A DNA stretch of 64,000 nucleotides, taken from contig NZ_JH725117.1 in the NCBI RefSeq assembly GCF_000278115.1, positions 160,330-224,329 on the forward strand. Reading direction: 5' to 3'. Positions 50,225 through 59,535 of this stretch are shown one piece after another. A program made the position numbers and the translations under genes. Under the pieces are notes generated by a model that did not search any database, was not told the DNA's origin, and saw only the letters and a program-made list of their open reading frames with translations. The stretch comes from Bartonella sp. DB5-6. GTDB lineage: Bacteria > Pseudomonadota > Alphaproteobacteria > Rhizobiales > Rhizobiaceae. Positions within the stretch are counted from its first letter, which is position 1. Each line of letters starts with the position of its first letter.

Positions 50225-52660
50225 TTAAAAGCGTTCTTCTTCCTCAGGTACTAAAATTTCCCGTTTACCCGCATGATTGGCTGGACTAATGATACCTTCT
50301 TCTTCCATCCGTTCAATCAATGAAGCAGCACGATTATAGCCAATACCTAAACGACGTTGAATGTAAGAGGTGGAAGCCTTACGGTCCCGAAGAACAACAG
50401 CAACAGCTTGACTATAGGGATCATCTGCTGAAGGAGAAATCAAAGAAGCATCTGTATCATTTTCTGAAATCTCTTGCGTAATATTTTCCAAATAATCAGG
50501 CCGTGCTTGCGCTTTGAGATGTACCACAACCTGCTCAACTTCATCATCGGCCACAAAAGGTCCATGAACACGCTGAATACGCCCTCCTCCCATCATGAAG
50601 AGCATATCTCCTTGTCCCAACAACTGTTCAGCTCCCTGTTCCCCAAGAATTGTTCGGCTATCAATTTTTGAACTTACAGAAAAAGAAATACGTGTGGGGA
50701 AATTGGCTTTTATCGTCCCAGTAATCACATCCACCGAAGGACGTTGTGTAGCCATAATCACATGAATACCGGCCGCACGCGCCATTTGCGCTAAGCGTTG
50801 CACTGCCCCTTCAATATCTTTGCCGGCAACCATCATCAAATCAGCCATTTCATCAATAATGACAACAATATAGGGCATAGGACTCAAATTGAGAGTTTCT
50901 GTTTCGTAAAGTGGCTCACCAGTCTCGTGATCAAATCCGACTTGAACTGTACGGGTTATTGTCTCCCCCTGATTTTCTGCTTCTTTGAGACGTGCATTAA
51001 ACCCATCAATATTGCGGACACCAACTTTTGACATTTTGCTATAGCGCTCTTCCATTTCACGAACAGCCCACTTAAGCGCAATGACCGCTTTTTTAGGATC
51101 TGTTACCACGGGTGTTAACAAATGAGGAATGCCATCATAAACCGAAAGTTCAAGCATTTTGGGATCTACCATAATGAGACGACATTGATCAGGTGTCATA
51201 CGGTAAAGAAGCGATAAAATCATCGTATTAATAGCGACAGATTTCCCTGATCCTGTTGTACCTGCCACCAAAAGATGTGGCATTTTTGCTAAATCTGCGA
51301 TAACCGTCTCCCCCCCTATAGTCTTGCCCAAAGCAAGCCCTAATTTTGCTTTGCTCTCAACAAATTCCTGCGCTTGCAAAATTTCTCGTAAATAAACCAT
51401 CTCACGCGTTGCATTAGGCAATTCTATCCCAATCACATTGCGCCCTGGAACTACAGCAACACGCGCTGAAATCGCACGCATCGAACGCGCAATATCATCT
51501 GCCAAACCAATGATACGGGAAGACTTAATACCAGCAGCCGGTTCAAATTCATACAAAGTCACCACCGGACCAGGACGTGCATCAATAATTTTTCCCTTAA
51601 CGCCAAAATCTAACAAAACACCTTCAAGTTCCTGTGAATTAGCTCTTAAGACAGCAGGAGAAAGCTTTGCATCCCTTGCTGCCGGTGGAGAAACCGAAAG
51701 ATAATCTAAAAGCGGAAGGAGAAAACCATCTTTTTTAGAAACCTTTAACGGCTTAAAAACACGGCTTTTCAGGGGAGAAACCGGCACCTTATCTCTATTT
51801 TCGTGATCTTTCATTTTTCCATCAAGGAAAACCGGTTCAATCCGATCAAATGATTTTCCTTGTTTCTTAAAGCAATTTTTAAAAAAGAAAAAACGAAAAA
51901 ACCGTGCTTGTAAAAAATAAAAAAAGTGTAAAATAGCTCCAAAAGTCGTAACAAAAAAACTGTTTTGTGCTCTATCTGCAAAATCTTCTTCATCCTCTAA
52001 CATATCGAAAGTTGAATTCACATTTTCGACCTTTTGAACGTTTTTTGTTTTTCTTTTATTTGTTTGGCGTCGCCACACCACATTACCCGCAAAAGCAGCC
52101 AATAAAAAACTTAAAAGGATAAGAATCACACCCAAGAGCACATTTTGAAATGGAGAAAGAAAAACAGGGAAGATTAAATAAGCAGCACTTAAAACTTTAT
52201 CCCCCAAAACTCCCCCCAAACCTATCGGCAATGGCCAATACGTAAGAGGAATAATAGGTGTCATAAGAGCAAAAGAAACTAAAAAACAAACCGTTGACAC
52301 CACCCACAGAAAAAGACGAAAAAACAAATTATGGATATCTTTTTGTGCAAGCAAAAGAAACGACCAAAATAATGGCGGCAATAAAATACCAACGCTTGCC
52401 AAACCAAAAAACTGCATGACAAAATCTGCGAAAATTGCACCTAACCACCCCATAAAATTTGTAACCCTATTTGCACTTGCATGCGTTAATGAAGGATCTG
52501 CAATATTCCAAGTTGCCAAAGCAACAACGCAAAAAATAATGAAACCCAAAAGCCCAAGCCCAATGAAAACACCAATCTGGCGCAAAAACATTTCAATAAG
52601 CCGTGAACCATAAGATTGTTGCTCTTCTAATGGATCATAAGGGGAAGAACTTTGATGCAT
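50225..52660 (-). CDS. ftsK: DNA translocase FtsK
   Basis: Septal DNA pump that clears the chromosome at division and activates XerCD. 811 residues. Four membrane segments (about 32-55, 75-100, 110-135, 165-195), a linker of about 120 residues, the alpha/beta RecA-like motor with Walker A GTTGSGKS (about 466) and Walker B IVVIIDEMADLMM, and the C-terminal gamma winged helix (RRLGIGYNRAASLIERMEEE). Divergent from ubiH, with lolA and xth downstream, as in other Rhizobiales. Confidence 0.97.
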   Translation of the reverse strand: MHQSSSPYDPLEEQQSYGSRLIEMFLRQIGVFIGLGLLGFIIFCVVALATWNIADPSLTHASANRVTNFMGWLGAIFADFVMQFFGLASVGILLPPLFWSFLLLAQKDIHNLFFRLFLWVVSTVCFLVSFALMTPIIPLTYWPLPIGLGGVLGDKVLSAAYLIFPVFLSPFQNVLLGVILILLSFLLAAFAGNVVWRRQTNKRKTKNVQKVENVNSTFDMLEDEEDFADRAQNSFFVTTFGAILHFFYFLQARFFRFFFFKNCFKKQGKSFDRIEPVFLDGKMKDHENRDKVPVSPLKSRVFKPLKVSKKDGFLLPLLDYLSVSPPAARDAKLSPAVLRANSQELEGVLLDFGVKGKIIDARPGPVVTLYEFEPAAGIKSSRIIGLADDIARSMRAISARVAVVPGRNVIGIELPNATREMVYLREILQAQEFVESKAKLGLALGKTIGGETVIADLAKMPHLLVAGTTGSGKSVAINTMILSLLYRMTPDQCRLIMVDPKMLELSVYDGIPHLLTPVVTDPKKAVIALKWAVREMEERYSKMSKVGVRNIDGFNARLKEAENQGETITRTVQVGFDHETGEPLYETETLNLSPMPYIVVIIDEMADLMMVAGKDIEGAVQRLAQMARAAGIHVIMATQRPSVDVITGTIKANFPTRISFSVSSKIDSRTILGEQGAEQLLGQGDMLFMMGGGRIQRVHGPFVADDEVEQVVVHLKAQARPDYLENITQEISENDTDASLISPSADDPYSQAVAVVLRDRKASTSYIQRRLGIGYNRAASLIERMEEEGIISPANHAGKREILVPEEEERF

Positions 52661-52845
52661 TCATAAATTCCAAGTACAAAACCTTTGCATTAAAGAGTTA
52701 TAAGATTATAACAAAAAAATTAACACAGTTTTAACCATCATAATCATAACAATCGCCTTATAATATGGTATAAAAGGTGTTATTGAAGAAAGATACCCTT
52801 TTCGTTTAAGAGTGAAAAAAACTGCAAATAATGGAATGAAGCGTT

Positions 52846-54129
52846 GTGCATTCTGATCCCAATAAAAATATAAAACCCAAGAGAAATCTAGAACCCAATG
52901 AAAACATAAGACAATGTGATATCCTCATTGCAGGCGGTGCAGTTGTCGGGCTAACACTGGCAATAGCGCTCAAGCAAGCAGCCCCTGAACTGAAAATTAA
53001 TATCGTCGATGCCGCTGCTGCTCAAGAAAAACTTCTCACTTCCAATATACGAGCATTTGCCCTCGCAGCTGCTTCTATTCGTATGTTAAAGCAATTGCAA
53101 TGTTGGAAACATATAGAGCCCTATACCCAACCCATTCATTCAATGATCATCACGGATACAGGCACAAATGATCCTGTCAAACCAACCCTTTTAACCTTTG
53201 AAGGAGATATCACCCCCAACGAACCCTTTGCCGCTATGGTAGAACAAAGTACACTCATGAGTGCTTTAAAAAAGCGTGCACAAGATTTGAGTATTACTTT
53301 CTTTGCAAATATGCGTGTCATTGATTTTCATCAAAAAAACCAACACACTGCTGTCACGTTAAGCAATAAAGAAATCTGGCAAACAAAATTACTGATTGCA
53401 GCCGACGGAGCACATTCTCAATTACGCGAAAAAGCAGGACTTAAAAACTTTTCTCATCCCTATAAACAAACAGCAATCATTTGCACAATTGAACATGAAA
53501 AACCCCATCATGGACGAGCAATTCAACATTTTTTACCCGCTGGACCTTTCGCTCTTCTTCCTCTCAAAGGCAACCGATCCGCTATTGTATGGAATGAACA
53601 CCATGAAACTGCGCAATATTACCTCAAAGCTGACGCTCTTATTTTTGAAACAGAACTCGAAAAACGCATTGGTCATCAACTAGGAAAATTCTCTTGGAAT
53701 GGAGAACGCCAAGCTTTTCCCTTGAGCCTTTCTTTAACACGCCAATGTATTAAACCTCGTTTTGCTCTCATTGGCGATGCTGCCCACACAATTCACCCCA
53801 TTGCAGGACAAGGACTCAATTTAGGATTACGCGACAGCGCCGCGCTCGCTGAGGTCATTATTGAAACAGCACGGCTGGGTCTTGATATCGGATCACTCAT
53901 TGCTTTAGAGCGCTATCAACGCTGGAGACGTTTCGAAACTGTACGTATGACCTTGAGTAACGATTGGCTGCACAAACTTTTTTCTAATGATAACCTCCTC
54001 TTGCGAATGCTCCGCGATGTTGGACTTGGAATTGTCAATCAAACACCAAAAATGAAAAAGCATTTCATGCAAGAAGCCTCCGGACTCACCCCTAATGCCC
54101 CACGTTTGTTACACGGAATCCCACTCTAA
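52846..54129 (+). CDS. Ubiquinone biosynthesis FAD-dependent hydroxylase (UbiH/VisC family)
   Basis: 427 residues. FAD-dependent monooxygenase of the UbiH/UbiF/Coq6 type, acting on ubiquinone ring precursors at the inner membrane. ADP-binding IAGGAVVGLTLA (about 28-39) replaces the usual GxGxxG with GGAVVG; the second motif is AADGAHSQLR and the third GDAAHTIHPIAGQGLNLGLR (about 308-327) is complete. Start GTG, with about 20 polar residues before the conserved part; the exact start is uncertain. Which ring position it hydroxylates cannot be told. Divergent from ftsK. Confidence 0.88.
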   Translation: MHSDPNKNIKPKRNLEPNENIRQCDILIAGGAVVGLTLAIALKQAAPELKINIVDAAAAQEKLLTSNIRAFALAAASIRMLKQLQCWKHIEPYTQPIHSMIITDTGTNDPVKPTLLTFEGDITPNEPFAAMVEQSTLMSALKKRAQDLSITFFANMRVIDFHQKNQHTAVTLSNKEIWQTKLLIAADGAHSQLREKAGLKNFSHPYKQTAIICTIEHEKPHHGRAIQHFLPAGPFALLPLKGNRSAIVWNEHHETAQYYLKADALIFETELEKRIGHQLGKFSWNGERQAFPLSLSLTRQCIKPRFALIGDAAHTIHPIAGQGLNLGLRDSAALAEVIIETARLGLDIGSLIALERYQRWRRFETVRMTLSNDWLHKLFSNDNLLLRMLRDVGLGIVNQTPKMKKHFMQEASGLTPNAPRLLHGIPL

Positions 54130-55301
54130 GAAAAAATATACCCTTGCACTTTTGGCATCCTATAAATGAAACTTTCTTCAATTAGATAACCTTTTTGTTC
54201 ACTCTGGTGTACTAAAATTTTGGTAAGGCCCAGCTTCTGAATCTGTCAAAGCCAAAGGTATTTATAATATAATAAAAAAGCTACCCCATAACCTAGCTTC
54301 ATAATACAAAAAGAGCCCGTTGTGTAATCGAACTTATAGCAATAGGCGAGTAAAACAAAAAAAACACCAAGGAAACTATAACCCAATGTTTTTTAAGTAA
54401 CAGAAACTTTCTAAAAATCTAAAAACTTAATATTCAGAGCATCCGAAATAAATATAAAATAGAAAAATTGTTTTAAACAATTGAAATCTGCCAACAGGAA
54501 TCTACACTCAAGATGAGTTGATTGCATCTACTACCTACTATACACTCAAAAAAAACGGACAGAAACCAAAAAAGTACCTGTTCTTTTCGGGACCTTCAAC
54601 ACACTTTTTATTCCTTGATACACAGAAGAAATTTCGGAGACAAACATCAAACGTATCACACCCTCCCTCTAAAAACGAAAAGGCCAAAACCAACACCCAT
54701 TACAGAGAGATTCCGTTTTCCAAGACACTCTCAAATCTAAACCACACAAATAACAAGAGCCTGAAACTGATATCTAACGCCTCATAAAAGAGATCTCCGA
54801 CCAAAATTCATAAAATCCCTCAAGCTGTTATTTTACAGATCAACATTATAAATATACAAAATGTATGTATAAAGAAACAAATTAACCTATAATGATAATT
54901 TACCGTTTTACAATTTAAATGAAAACCCAAACATCGCAAGACTCTCTCATTTTAAACCTTCTTATGATGAATCATAACAGAACTATTTTCTTCCGTATCA
55001 CAAGAGAGATAATATGCCGATAAAACCATTGAATAAAGAAGTAAAATGCCTCTTATGAGCCATCTTGATGCAAAAGCAACGCAATATTTAGACTGAAAAA
55101 ATGATGATGCTAACTTGTTACAACAATAGCTTCCTCACAGTTAAACAAACTCTTTGCACTGTCATATATAGCAGTGTTCAAACATCGTAGAACATTACTA
55201 ACGCATTAGTTTTGTGTTTCGACTTATCACATTACCAAAAAAACACACTACTTGAGTTCATATTTTTTGATATCCTCATACCTTACGAATATTGCAACAT
55301 A
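54130..55301. other. Long gene-poor stretch before the H-NS/trw locus
   Basis: 1170 bp with no convincing gene. A plus-strand frame at 54518-54787 is rich in Lys, Thr and Asn but starts without a ribosome site and looks like chance. The region lies exactly between ubiH, a core gene, and the horizontally acquired trw locus, so it may be decayed integration-junction DNA. Confidence 0.4.
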
Positions 55302-55588
55302 TTATGTTACTTCTAGTTCTTCAAGCGCATAACCATTTTCTAACCATTCTTTAATCCACTTAGGTTTACGCCCCCGCCCATTCCATAATTCCCACTGGTT
55401 ATTAGGATTTCTATAATGGCGCTCTTTACTCACAAGATCGGCGATATCAATTCCATGCGCATTGGCAATTTCAAGTATTTTTCTCCGTGCATTCTGCTTC
55501 TCTCTTACTTGCCGTTTTTTTAATTCTGCGTCAATTTGGATACGCATTTCCTGTAATTCATCAAGATTCATATTTTTGAGATCATCCA
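55302..55588 (-). CDS. H-NS family nucleoid-associated DNA-binding protein
   Basis: 95 residues from GTG 55588, chosen because GGGGAG lies seven bases upstream. The N-terminal half is a coiled-coil oligomerisation helix (LDELQEMRIQIDAELKKRQV); the C-terminal half holds the H-NS DNA-binding core YRNPNNQWELWNGRGRKPKW (about 63-82). Such proteins silence AT-rich, acquired DNA. It is transcribed away from the trw locus, and its promoter region adjoins that of trw, so it may regulate itself and trw. H-NS-type proteins are found in Bartonella. Confidence 0.9.
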
Positions 55589-55622
55589 CTTTATTACTCC
55601 CCTTGCAAAAAAGAATTGCGCT

Positions 55623-55680
55623 TTGACATATTTTTAACACAATTATAGACGAGTTTTGACAACTTTATTATCGGAATTAA
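55623..55680 (+). promoter_or_regulatory. Tandem promoter-like motifs in front of the trw locus
   Basis: TTGACA at 55623-55628 with TATAGA 15 bases on, and a second TTGACA at 55655-55660 with TAAAGT about 16 bases on. The second would start transcription inside the first gene, so the first is the better candidate for it. Consensus-based only. Confidence 0.45.
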
Positions 55681-55684
55681 AGTT

Positions 55685-56347
55685 ATGATGAATATATCGC
55701 TTTTACGGAGACATACTTTGAACCACAAAGAATCCTTTATTGGTGTATCAATTGTCATTTCTTTACCTCTTTTCAGTTCGAACGCTGAAAGGAGTAGACT
55801 GGATGTTCACACTCCATTATGGCTTTCTAGTGCTTATGGTTCAGCGGTCGAAAGTGAATACAAACTATCAATCTATAAACTATGGCAATACTCGACAAAG
55901 AACAAGACCTCTATACACAACGAAAAAGATGTTTATTCTTCCCATAAGACGCATTCTTACATACAATTGGACTCTGTTTTATGTCAGTATTCTTCAAAAG
56001 CAGTAGAAGAAACAAAAAATGATACGATACAATCAACCTCAATAAATCTCCAAAAGCGGTCATCACTTGAATCCAATCTTTCTTTTTGTAAACACAGTGG
56101 TCGTAGTATTAATTGGCATAATGTGTTCGGTTTTGTCCTATATATTCATACAATTAGTCGCATGTTAGTACATGTACAAAATATTCTCAGAAAATACAAA
56201 ATCTATAATTGCAAAAAACAAGATTTTAGACAAAACAAACATGCTTCGCCAAGTTATGAAAATACATTGTGGCAATACTCAAAGGAACCGCACAAGATTG
56301 GCGTTTATATCAACAAAATCTTCTATCATCGGGTGTGTTGTTCATGA
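55685..56347 (+). CDS. Unknown protein coupled to trwN
   Basis: 220 residues; starts MMNISLLRRHTLNHKESFIG and then has a hydrophobic segment (about 18-31, FIGVSIVISLPLFS), perhaps a signal sequence or anchor. The remainder is polar, rich in Ser, Lys, Tyr and His, with a second mildly hydrophobic stretch (HNVFGFVLYIHTISRMLVHV, about 146-165). No family recognised. Its TGA (56345-56347) overlaps the ATG of trwN (ATGA), the mark of translational coupling, which makes me think it is a real gene of the trw operon. Confidence 0.5.
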   Translation: MMNISLLRRHTLNHKESFIGVSIVISLPLFSSNAERSRLDVHTPLWLSSAYGSAVESEYKLSIYKLWQYSTKNKTSIHNEKDVYSSHKTHSYIQLDSVLCQYSSKAVEETKNDTIQSTSINLQKRSSLESNLSFCKHSGRSINWHNVFGFVLYIHTISRMLVHVQNILRKYKIYNCKKQDFRQNKHASPSYENTLWQYSKEPHKIGVYINKIFYHRVCCS

Positions 56348-56991
56348 TTGTTCCGGATTTTATGATGCTCGCTGCCGCATGTGCGCCCGCTGTTCACCCG
56401 ACAACACTTTCAGCTATTGTTATGCAAGAATCACGAGGTCATATCTATGCAATAGGTGTTAACGGTAATTACGAACTATTGCAACAACCATCCTCCTTTA
56501 ACGAAGCAGTCGCAACAGCAGAACAGCTTAAAAAAGATGGTCATAATTTTGACATGGGTTTAGGTCAAATTAATGTCAAAAATTTAAAATGGCTTGGTAT
56601 GTCTCTCTCTGACTTATTTGATCCATGCAAAAATCTTAAAGTTGTACAAACTATTTTGACTCATTGCCATAAACAGGCGATGTCTAAGTACAGCTCTGAA
56701 CAAACTGCACTGCAAGCGGCATTAAGCTGTTACAATACAAGAAATTCTAACAGTGATTTTACTACCATCTCTGTGCAAGAAGTTTCTTCGCATGTCATAG
56801 TGAAGGTTCCTGCACTTGTGAGTAACGACTTACAAGAAACTTTGCAGCTTCATACGGAAAGACCAAAACATATCATCGAAACAGAATCCCCTCTACCCTC
56901 CTCAGAAGAGTCAGCAGATGCATTTATGCATAAAGCAAGCCGTGTCAGTGACGCTTTTACAACTGAAGAACCCTCTTCATTAGAAAGATGA
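56344..56991 (+). CDS. trwN: VirB1-like lytic transglycosylase TrwN
   Basis: Peptidoglycan-cleaving enzyme that opens the wall for the type IV secretion channel. 215 residues from ATG 56344 (MIVPDFMMLAAACAPAVHPT). The lysozyme-like catalytic glutamate is in VMQESRGHIYAIGVN (about 26-40), followed by FDMGLGQINVKNLKWLG, both typical of VirB1. The tail beyond about 150 is unstructured and rich in Ser and Glu. The start is set by the ATGA overlap with the gene before; a start 25 codons earlier is possible but lies wholly within that gene. No obvious signal peptide apart from the hydrophobic N-terminus. Confidence 0.85.
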   Translation: MIVPDFMMLAAACAPAVHPTTLSAIVMQESRGHIYAIGVNGNYELLQQPSSFNEAVATAEQLKKDGHNFDMGLGQINVKNLKWLGMSLSDLFDPCKNLKVVQTILTHCHKQAMSKYSSEQTALQAALSCYNTRNSNSDFTTISVQEVSSHVIVKVPALVSNDLQETLQLHTERPKHIIETESPLPSSEESADAFMHKASRVSDAFTTEEPSSLER

Positions 56992-57125
56992 CAAGAGTAA
57001 TCATTCTTACATTTACGGATGAGAGCTACAATTTTGATAGGATAAAGTAATGAAAGATAGATAAGGAAATATTAAAGCTCTAATTAGTAAGATTGAATGA
57101 AATCTTTCTAATTGAGGGCAAAATA

Positions 57126-57425
57126 ATGAAAATGATAGAACAAAACAGCGTTGATACGGCATTCAATCAAAAAGCAGCACGTGAAATTACAATTGTGAAG
57201 CGTTCAGAGAGAGAATGGTATTTTACGTTTGTTGCAGATGATCCAATAACCGGAAAACCAAATAAGTACACACTTCTCACACAGAGAGGAAAATTAAGAA
57301 CTTGGGCTGATCCAAAATATCTCTTCAAATTTCTTCATGAAAGAGGTGTTGTTTATGGCAATTTTAAACTTAATCAGGACGGAAAACATGAAACAAGCGA
57401 AGATTCTTCAAACAACAGTTCATAA
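57126..57425 (+). CDS. Small conserved protein of the trw locus, function unknown
   Basis: 99 residues from ATG 57126, with GAGGG seven bases upstream. The core reads REITIVKRSEREWYFTFVAD, then PITGKPNKYTLLTQRGKLRT and WADPKYLFKFLHERGV, a compact mixed alpha/beta domain, followed by a polar Ser/Asn tail. Small proteins of this pattern occur near type IV secretion and plasmid genes. By position it could be the counterpart of a regulatory gene such as korA, but I do not see a helix-turn-helix. Its end overlaps trwL1 by 38 bp in another frame. Confidence 0.6.
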   Translation: MKMIEQNSVDTAFNQKAAREITIVKRSEREWYFTFVADDPITGKPNKYTLLTQRGKLRTWADPKYLFKFLHERGVVYGNFKLNQDGKHETSEDSSNNSS

Positions 57426-57705
57426 TAGAATTGTCGCAACTGCTGTAGCTATAACTGTATTTTTTATGGCACACCCTTTGTGGGTTCAAGCTCAGAATTT
57501 GAATAAGGCAAAAACTGCTTTAACCACCTTTCAAACAGAGTTGGATAAAATTATTCCTGTAGCTGCTGCTGTTATACTTTTATGCTTAGCAATTGGTTAC
57601 GCAGGGCGTTACATAGAAAAAGATACATTTATACGCTGGGCGATTGGCGTTGTCATCGCTGGCTCAACAGCAGAACTTACTGCAATGTTATTTACAAAGC
57701 CATAA
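57388..57705 (+). CDS. trwL: VirB2-like pilin TrwL, copy 1
   Basis: 105 residues from ATG 57388 (AGGACGG just upstream). A signal peptide ends at VQA (about 35), then a short helix (NLNKAKTALTTFQTELDKII) and the two hydrophobic helices of VirB2-type pilins with the invariant LLCLAIGYAGRYIEKDTF (about 67-84). Major pilus subunit of the Trw secretion system. First of six; the mature N-terminal part varies most between copies, which suits a surface-exposed, host-binding tip. Confidence 0.93.
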   Translation: MKQAKILQTTVHNRIVATAVAITVFFMAHPLWVQAQNLNKAKTALTTFQTELDKIIPVAAAVILLCLAIGYAGRYIEKDTFIRWAIGVVIAGSTAELTAMLFTKP

Positions 57706-57771
57706 TGATAATAAATTATAAAGTTATTTAGTTTGAAATGTTCTTTTTGTTTAAAGAAAACTTGTATTTCG

Positions 57772-57787
57772 TAGATATGCATATCTA
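57772..57787. promoter_or_regulatory. 16-bp perfect palindrome between trwL copies
   Basis: TAGATATGCATATCTA is repeated exactly at 58238-58253 in the next intergenic region. No T-run follows. It could be an operator or an mRNA hairpin; the duplication of trwL carried it along. Confidence 0.55.
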
Positions 57788-57859
57788 TGAGTTTGTTATT
57801 TATACAGAAGAAAGAAAAAATTATCTATACTAATTATGATTTTAATTTGGATAAACAAT

Positions 57860-58174
57860 ATGAAACAATCAAATATTCTTCAGACAACAGTTCATAATAG
57901 AGTTATTGCAATTTCCGCAGCTATAAGCACGTTTTTTACGGCTCATCCTGCATATGCCCAACTAGTTAATGCTAAAAATGCTTTAGAAGCTCTGAAGAAC
58001 GACCTTATTAGCAACATCATCCCTATTGCTGCTGCAGTTATACTTCTTTGCCTAGCAATCGGCTATGCAGGGCGCTACATCGAAAAAGATACATTTGTAC
58101 GCTGGGCGGTTGGTGTTGTCATCGCTGGCTCAGCAGCTGAACTTACTGCAATGTTATTTACAAAGGTACAATGA
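57860..58174 (+). CDS. trwL: VirB2-like pilin TrwL, copy 2
   Basis: 104 residues from ATG 57860, signal peptide ending AYA. Mature protein starts QLVNAKNALEALKNDLISNI and keeps the conserved CLAIGYAGRYIEKDTFVRWA. With its leader it is a 466-bp tandem duplicate of copy 3; the intergenic sequences are about as conserved as the genes. Confidence 0.93.
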   Translation: MKQSNILQTTVHNRVIAISAAISTFFTAHPAYAQLVNAKNALEALKNDLISNIIPIAAAVILLCLAIGYAGRYIEKDTFVRWAVGVVIAGSAAELTAMLFTKVQ

Positions 58175-58237
58175 GAATAAATTATAAAATTATTTAGTTT
58201 GAAATGTTTTTTTTGTTTAAAGAAAGCTTGTATTTCA

Positions 58238-58253
58238 TAGATATGCATATCTA
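58238..58253. promoter_or_regulatory. Second copy of the TAGATATGCATATCTA palindrome
   Basis: Identical to 57772-57787, at the same distance upstream of the next trwL gene. It differs from its surroundings in being fully conserved. Confidence 0.55.
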
Positions 58254-58325
58254 CGAAATTATGACTTATACAGAAGAAAAAAGGAATTATTCGTACTAAC
58301 TATGATTTTAATTGGGGTAAACAAT

Positions 58326-58649
58326 ATGAAACAATTAAATATTCTTCAAACAGCAGTTCATAATAAGATCATCGCTATTGTCGTAGCTGTAACTATATTT
58401 TTTATAGCGCGTCCTGTATGTGCCCAAGCACAAAATTTGACTAAAGCCAAAGACGCCTTAGGAAAACTCAAAGAGCAATTGGATGTAATCATTCCTATTG
58501 CTGCTGGCATTATCCTTTTATGCTTAGCAATTGGTTACGCAGGGCGTTACATCGAAAAAGGTACATTTGTACGCTGGGCAGTCGGCGTTGTAATTGCGGG
58601 ATCAGCAGTTCAACTTACCGCAATGTTGTTTAAACCTAATGGGGGCTAA
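58326..58649 (+). CDS. trwL: VirB2-like pilin TrwL, copy 3
   Basis: 107 residues from ATG 58326. The signal peptide ends CAQA; the mature helix reads QNLTKAKDALGKLKEQLDVI. The core has one change from the other copies (IEKGTF for IEKDTF) and the C-terminus is QLTAMLFKPNGG. Confidence 0.93.
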   Translation: MKQLNILQTAVHNKIIAIVVAVTIFFIARPVCAQAQNLTKAKDALGKLKEQLDVIIPIAAGIILLCLAIGYAGRYIEKGTFVRWAVGVVIAGSAVQLTAMLFKPNGG

Positions 58650-58774
58650 TTATAAAATTTCACAGCACAAATTGCTTTTTTCGTTAAAAGAAAACTTTTT
58701 AGACTGTTAGTAATAGTCTTATTCAGATCGTTCAAAAGTGAAATTCTTTATAGTAATCTTATCAGGATATACAA

Positions 58775-59083
58775 ATGAGACATTTAAATAATCCGTTTAA
58801 AAATAACAACAGAATCATCCCTATTGCCGCAACTGTAATCGCGTTTTTTATGGCTCACCCTGCATATGCCAAACTAGATAATGCTAAAAAAGCTTTAGAA
58901 GCTCTGCAAAAAGACCTTATTGATAGCATTATTCCTATTGCTGCTGCAGTTATACTTCTTTGTCTAGCAATAGGTTATGCAGGACGCTACATCGAAAAAG
59001 ATACGTTTGTGCGCTGGGCGATTGGCGTTGTCATTGCTGGCTCAGCAACACAACTTGCCAAGATGTTGTTTACAGGTGCTTGA
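58775..59083 (+). CDS. trwL: VirB2-like pilin TrwL, copy 4
   Basis: 102 residues from ATG 58775, with a shorter signal region (MRHLNNPFKNNNRIIPIAAT) and mature start KLDNAKKALEALQKDLIDSI, close to copy 2. The core CLAIGYAGRYIEKDTFVRWA is intact; the end is QLAKMLFTGA. Confidence 0.93.
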   Translation: MRHLNNPFKNNNRIIPIAATVIAFFMAHPAYAKLDNAKKALEALQKDLIDSIIPIAAAVILLCLAIGYAGRYIEKDTFVRWAIGVVIAGSATQLAKMLFTGA

Positions 59084-59226
59084 AGATGATTATGAAAACA
59101 GCATCGTAAAAATATTTTCTTTTTAAAAGTAGAGACTATCCATCCGTTATAATGAACTCAATTGTAGTTTTATTTATGTTTGAAAGTAAAAAATATCATT
59201 TGTTTAATTTAATAAGAGTAAAAAAC

Positions 59227-59535
59227 ATGAAGCAATTAACGAAACACCGATCAAAACATAAGAACAGGATCATCGCAACTATTGCAGCTATAACTGTATT
59301 TTTTATGAATCGTCCTGCATATGCTGAACTGAAAAATGCTAAAGATGCTCTAGAAAAACTAAAGGGCGAACTTAATGCAATTATTCCTATTGCCGCTGGA
59401 GTCATACTTTTGTGTCTAGCAATTGGTTATGCAGGACGATACATCGAAAAAGATACATTTGTGCGATGGGCGATTGGCGTTGTCATCGCTGGTTCAGCGG
59501 TTCAACTTACCACAATGTTGTTCAAACCTAATTGA
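59227..59535 (+). CDS. trwL: VirB2-like pilin TrwL, copy 5
   Basis: 102 residues from ATG 59227 (MKQLTKHRSKHKNRIIATIA); starts further upstream are not needed. Mature start ELKNAKDALEKLKGELNAII; conserved core; end QLTTMLFKPN. The signal peptide is more basic than in the other copies. Confidence 0.93.
   Translation: MKQLTKHRSKHKNRIIATIAAITVFFMNRPAYAELKNAKDALEKLKGELNAIIPIAAGVILLCLAIGYAGRYIEKDTFVRWAIGVVIAGSAVQLTTMLFKPN

Noticed and set aside
54518..54787. 89-codon open frame in the gap before the H-NS gene
   Set aside because: No ribosome site, composition like random AT-rich DNA (Lys, Thr, Asn, Ser), and an overlapping frame of the same kind; no similarity recognised.
56172..56462. Second open frame overlapping the start of trwN with several cysteines
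   Set aside because: It is the out-of-frame shadow of the coupled gene pair; the ATGA overlap and VirB1 motifs fix the real frames.
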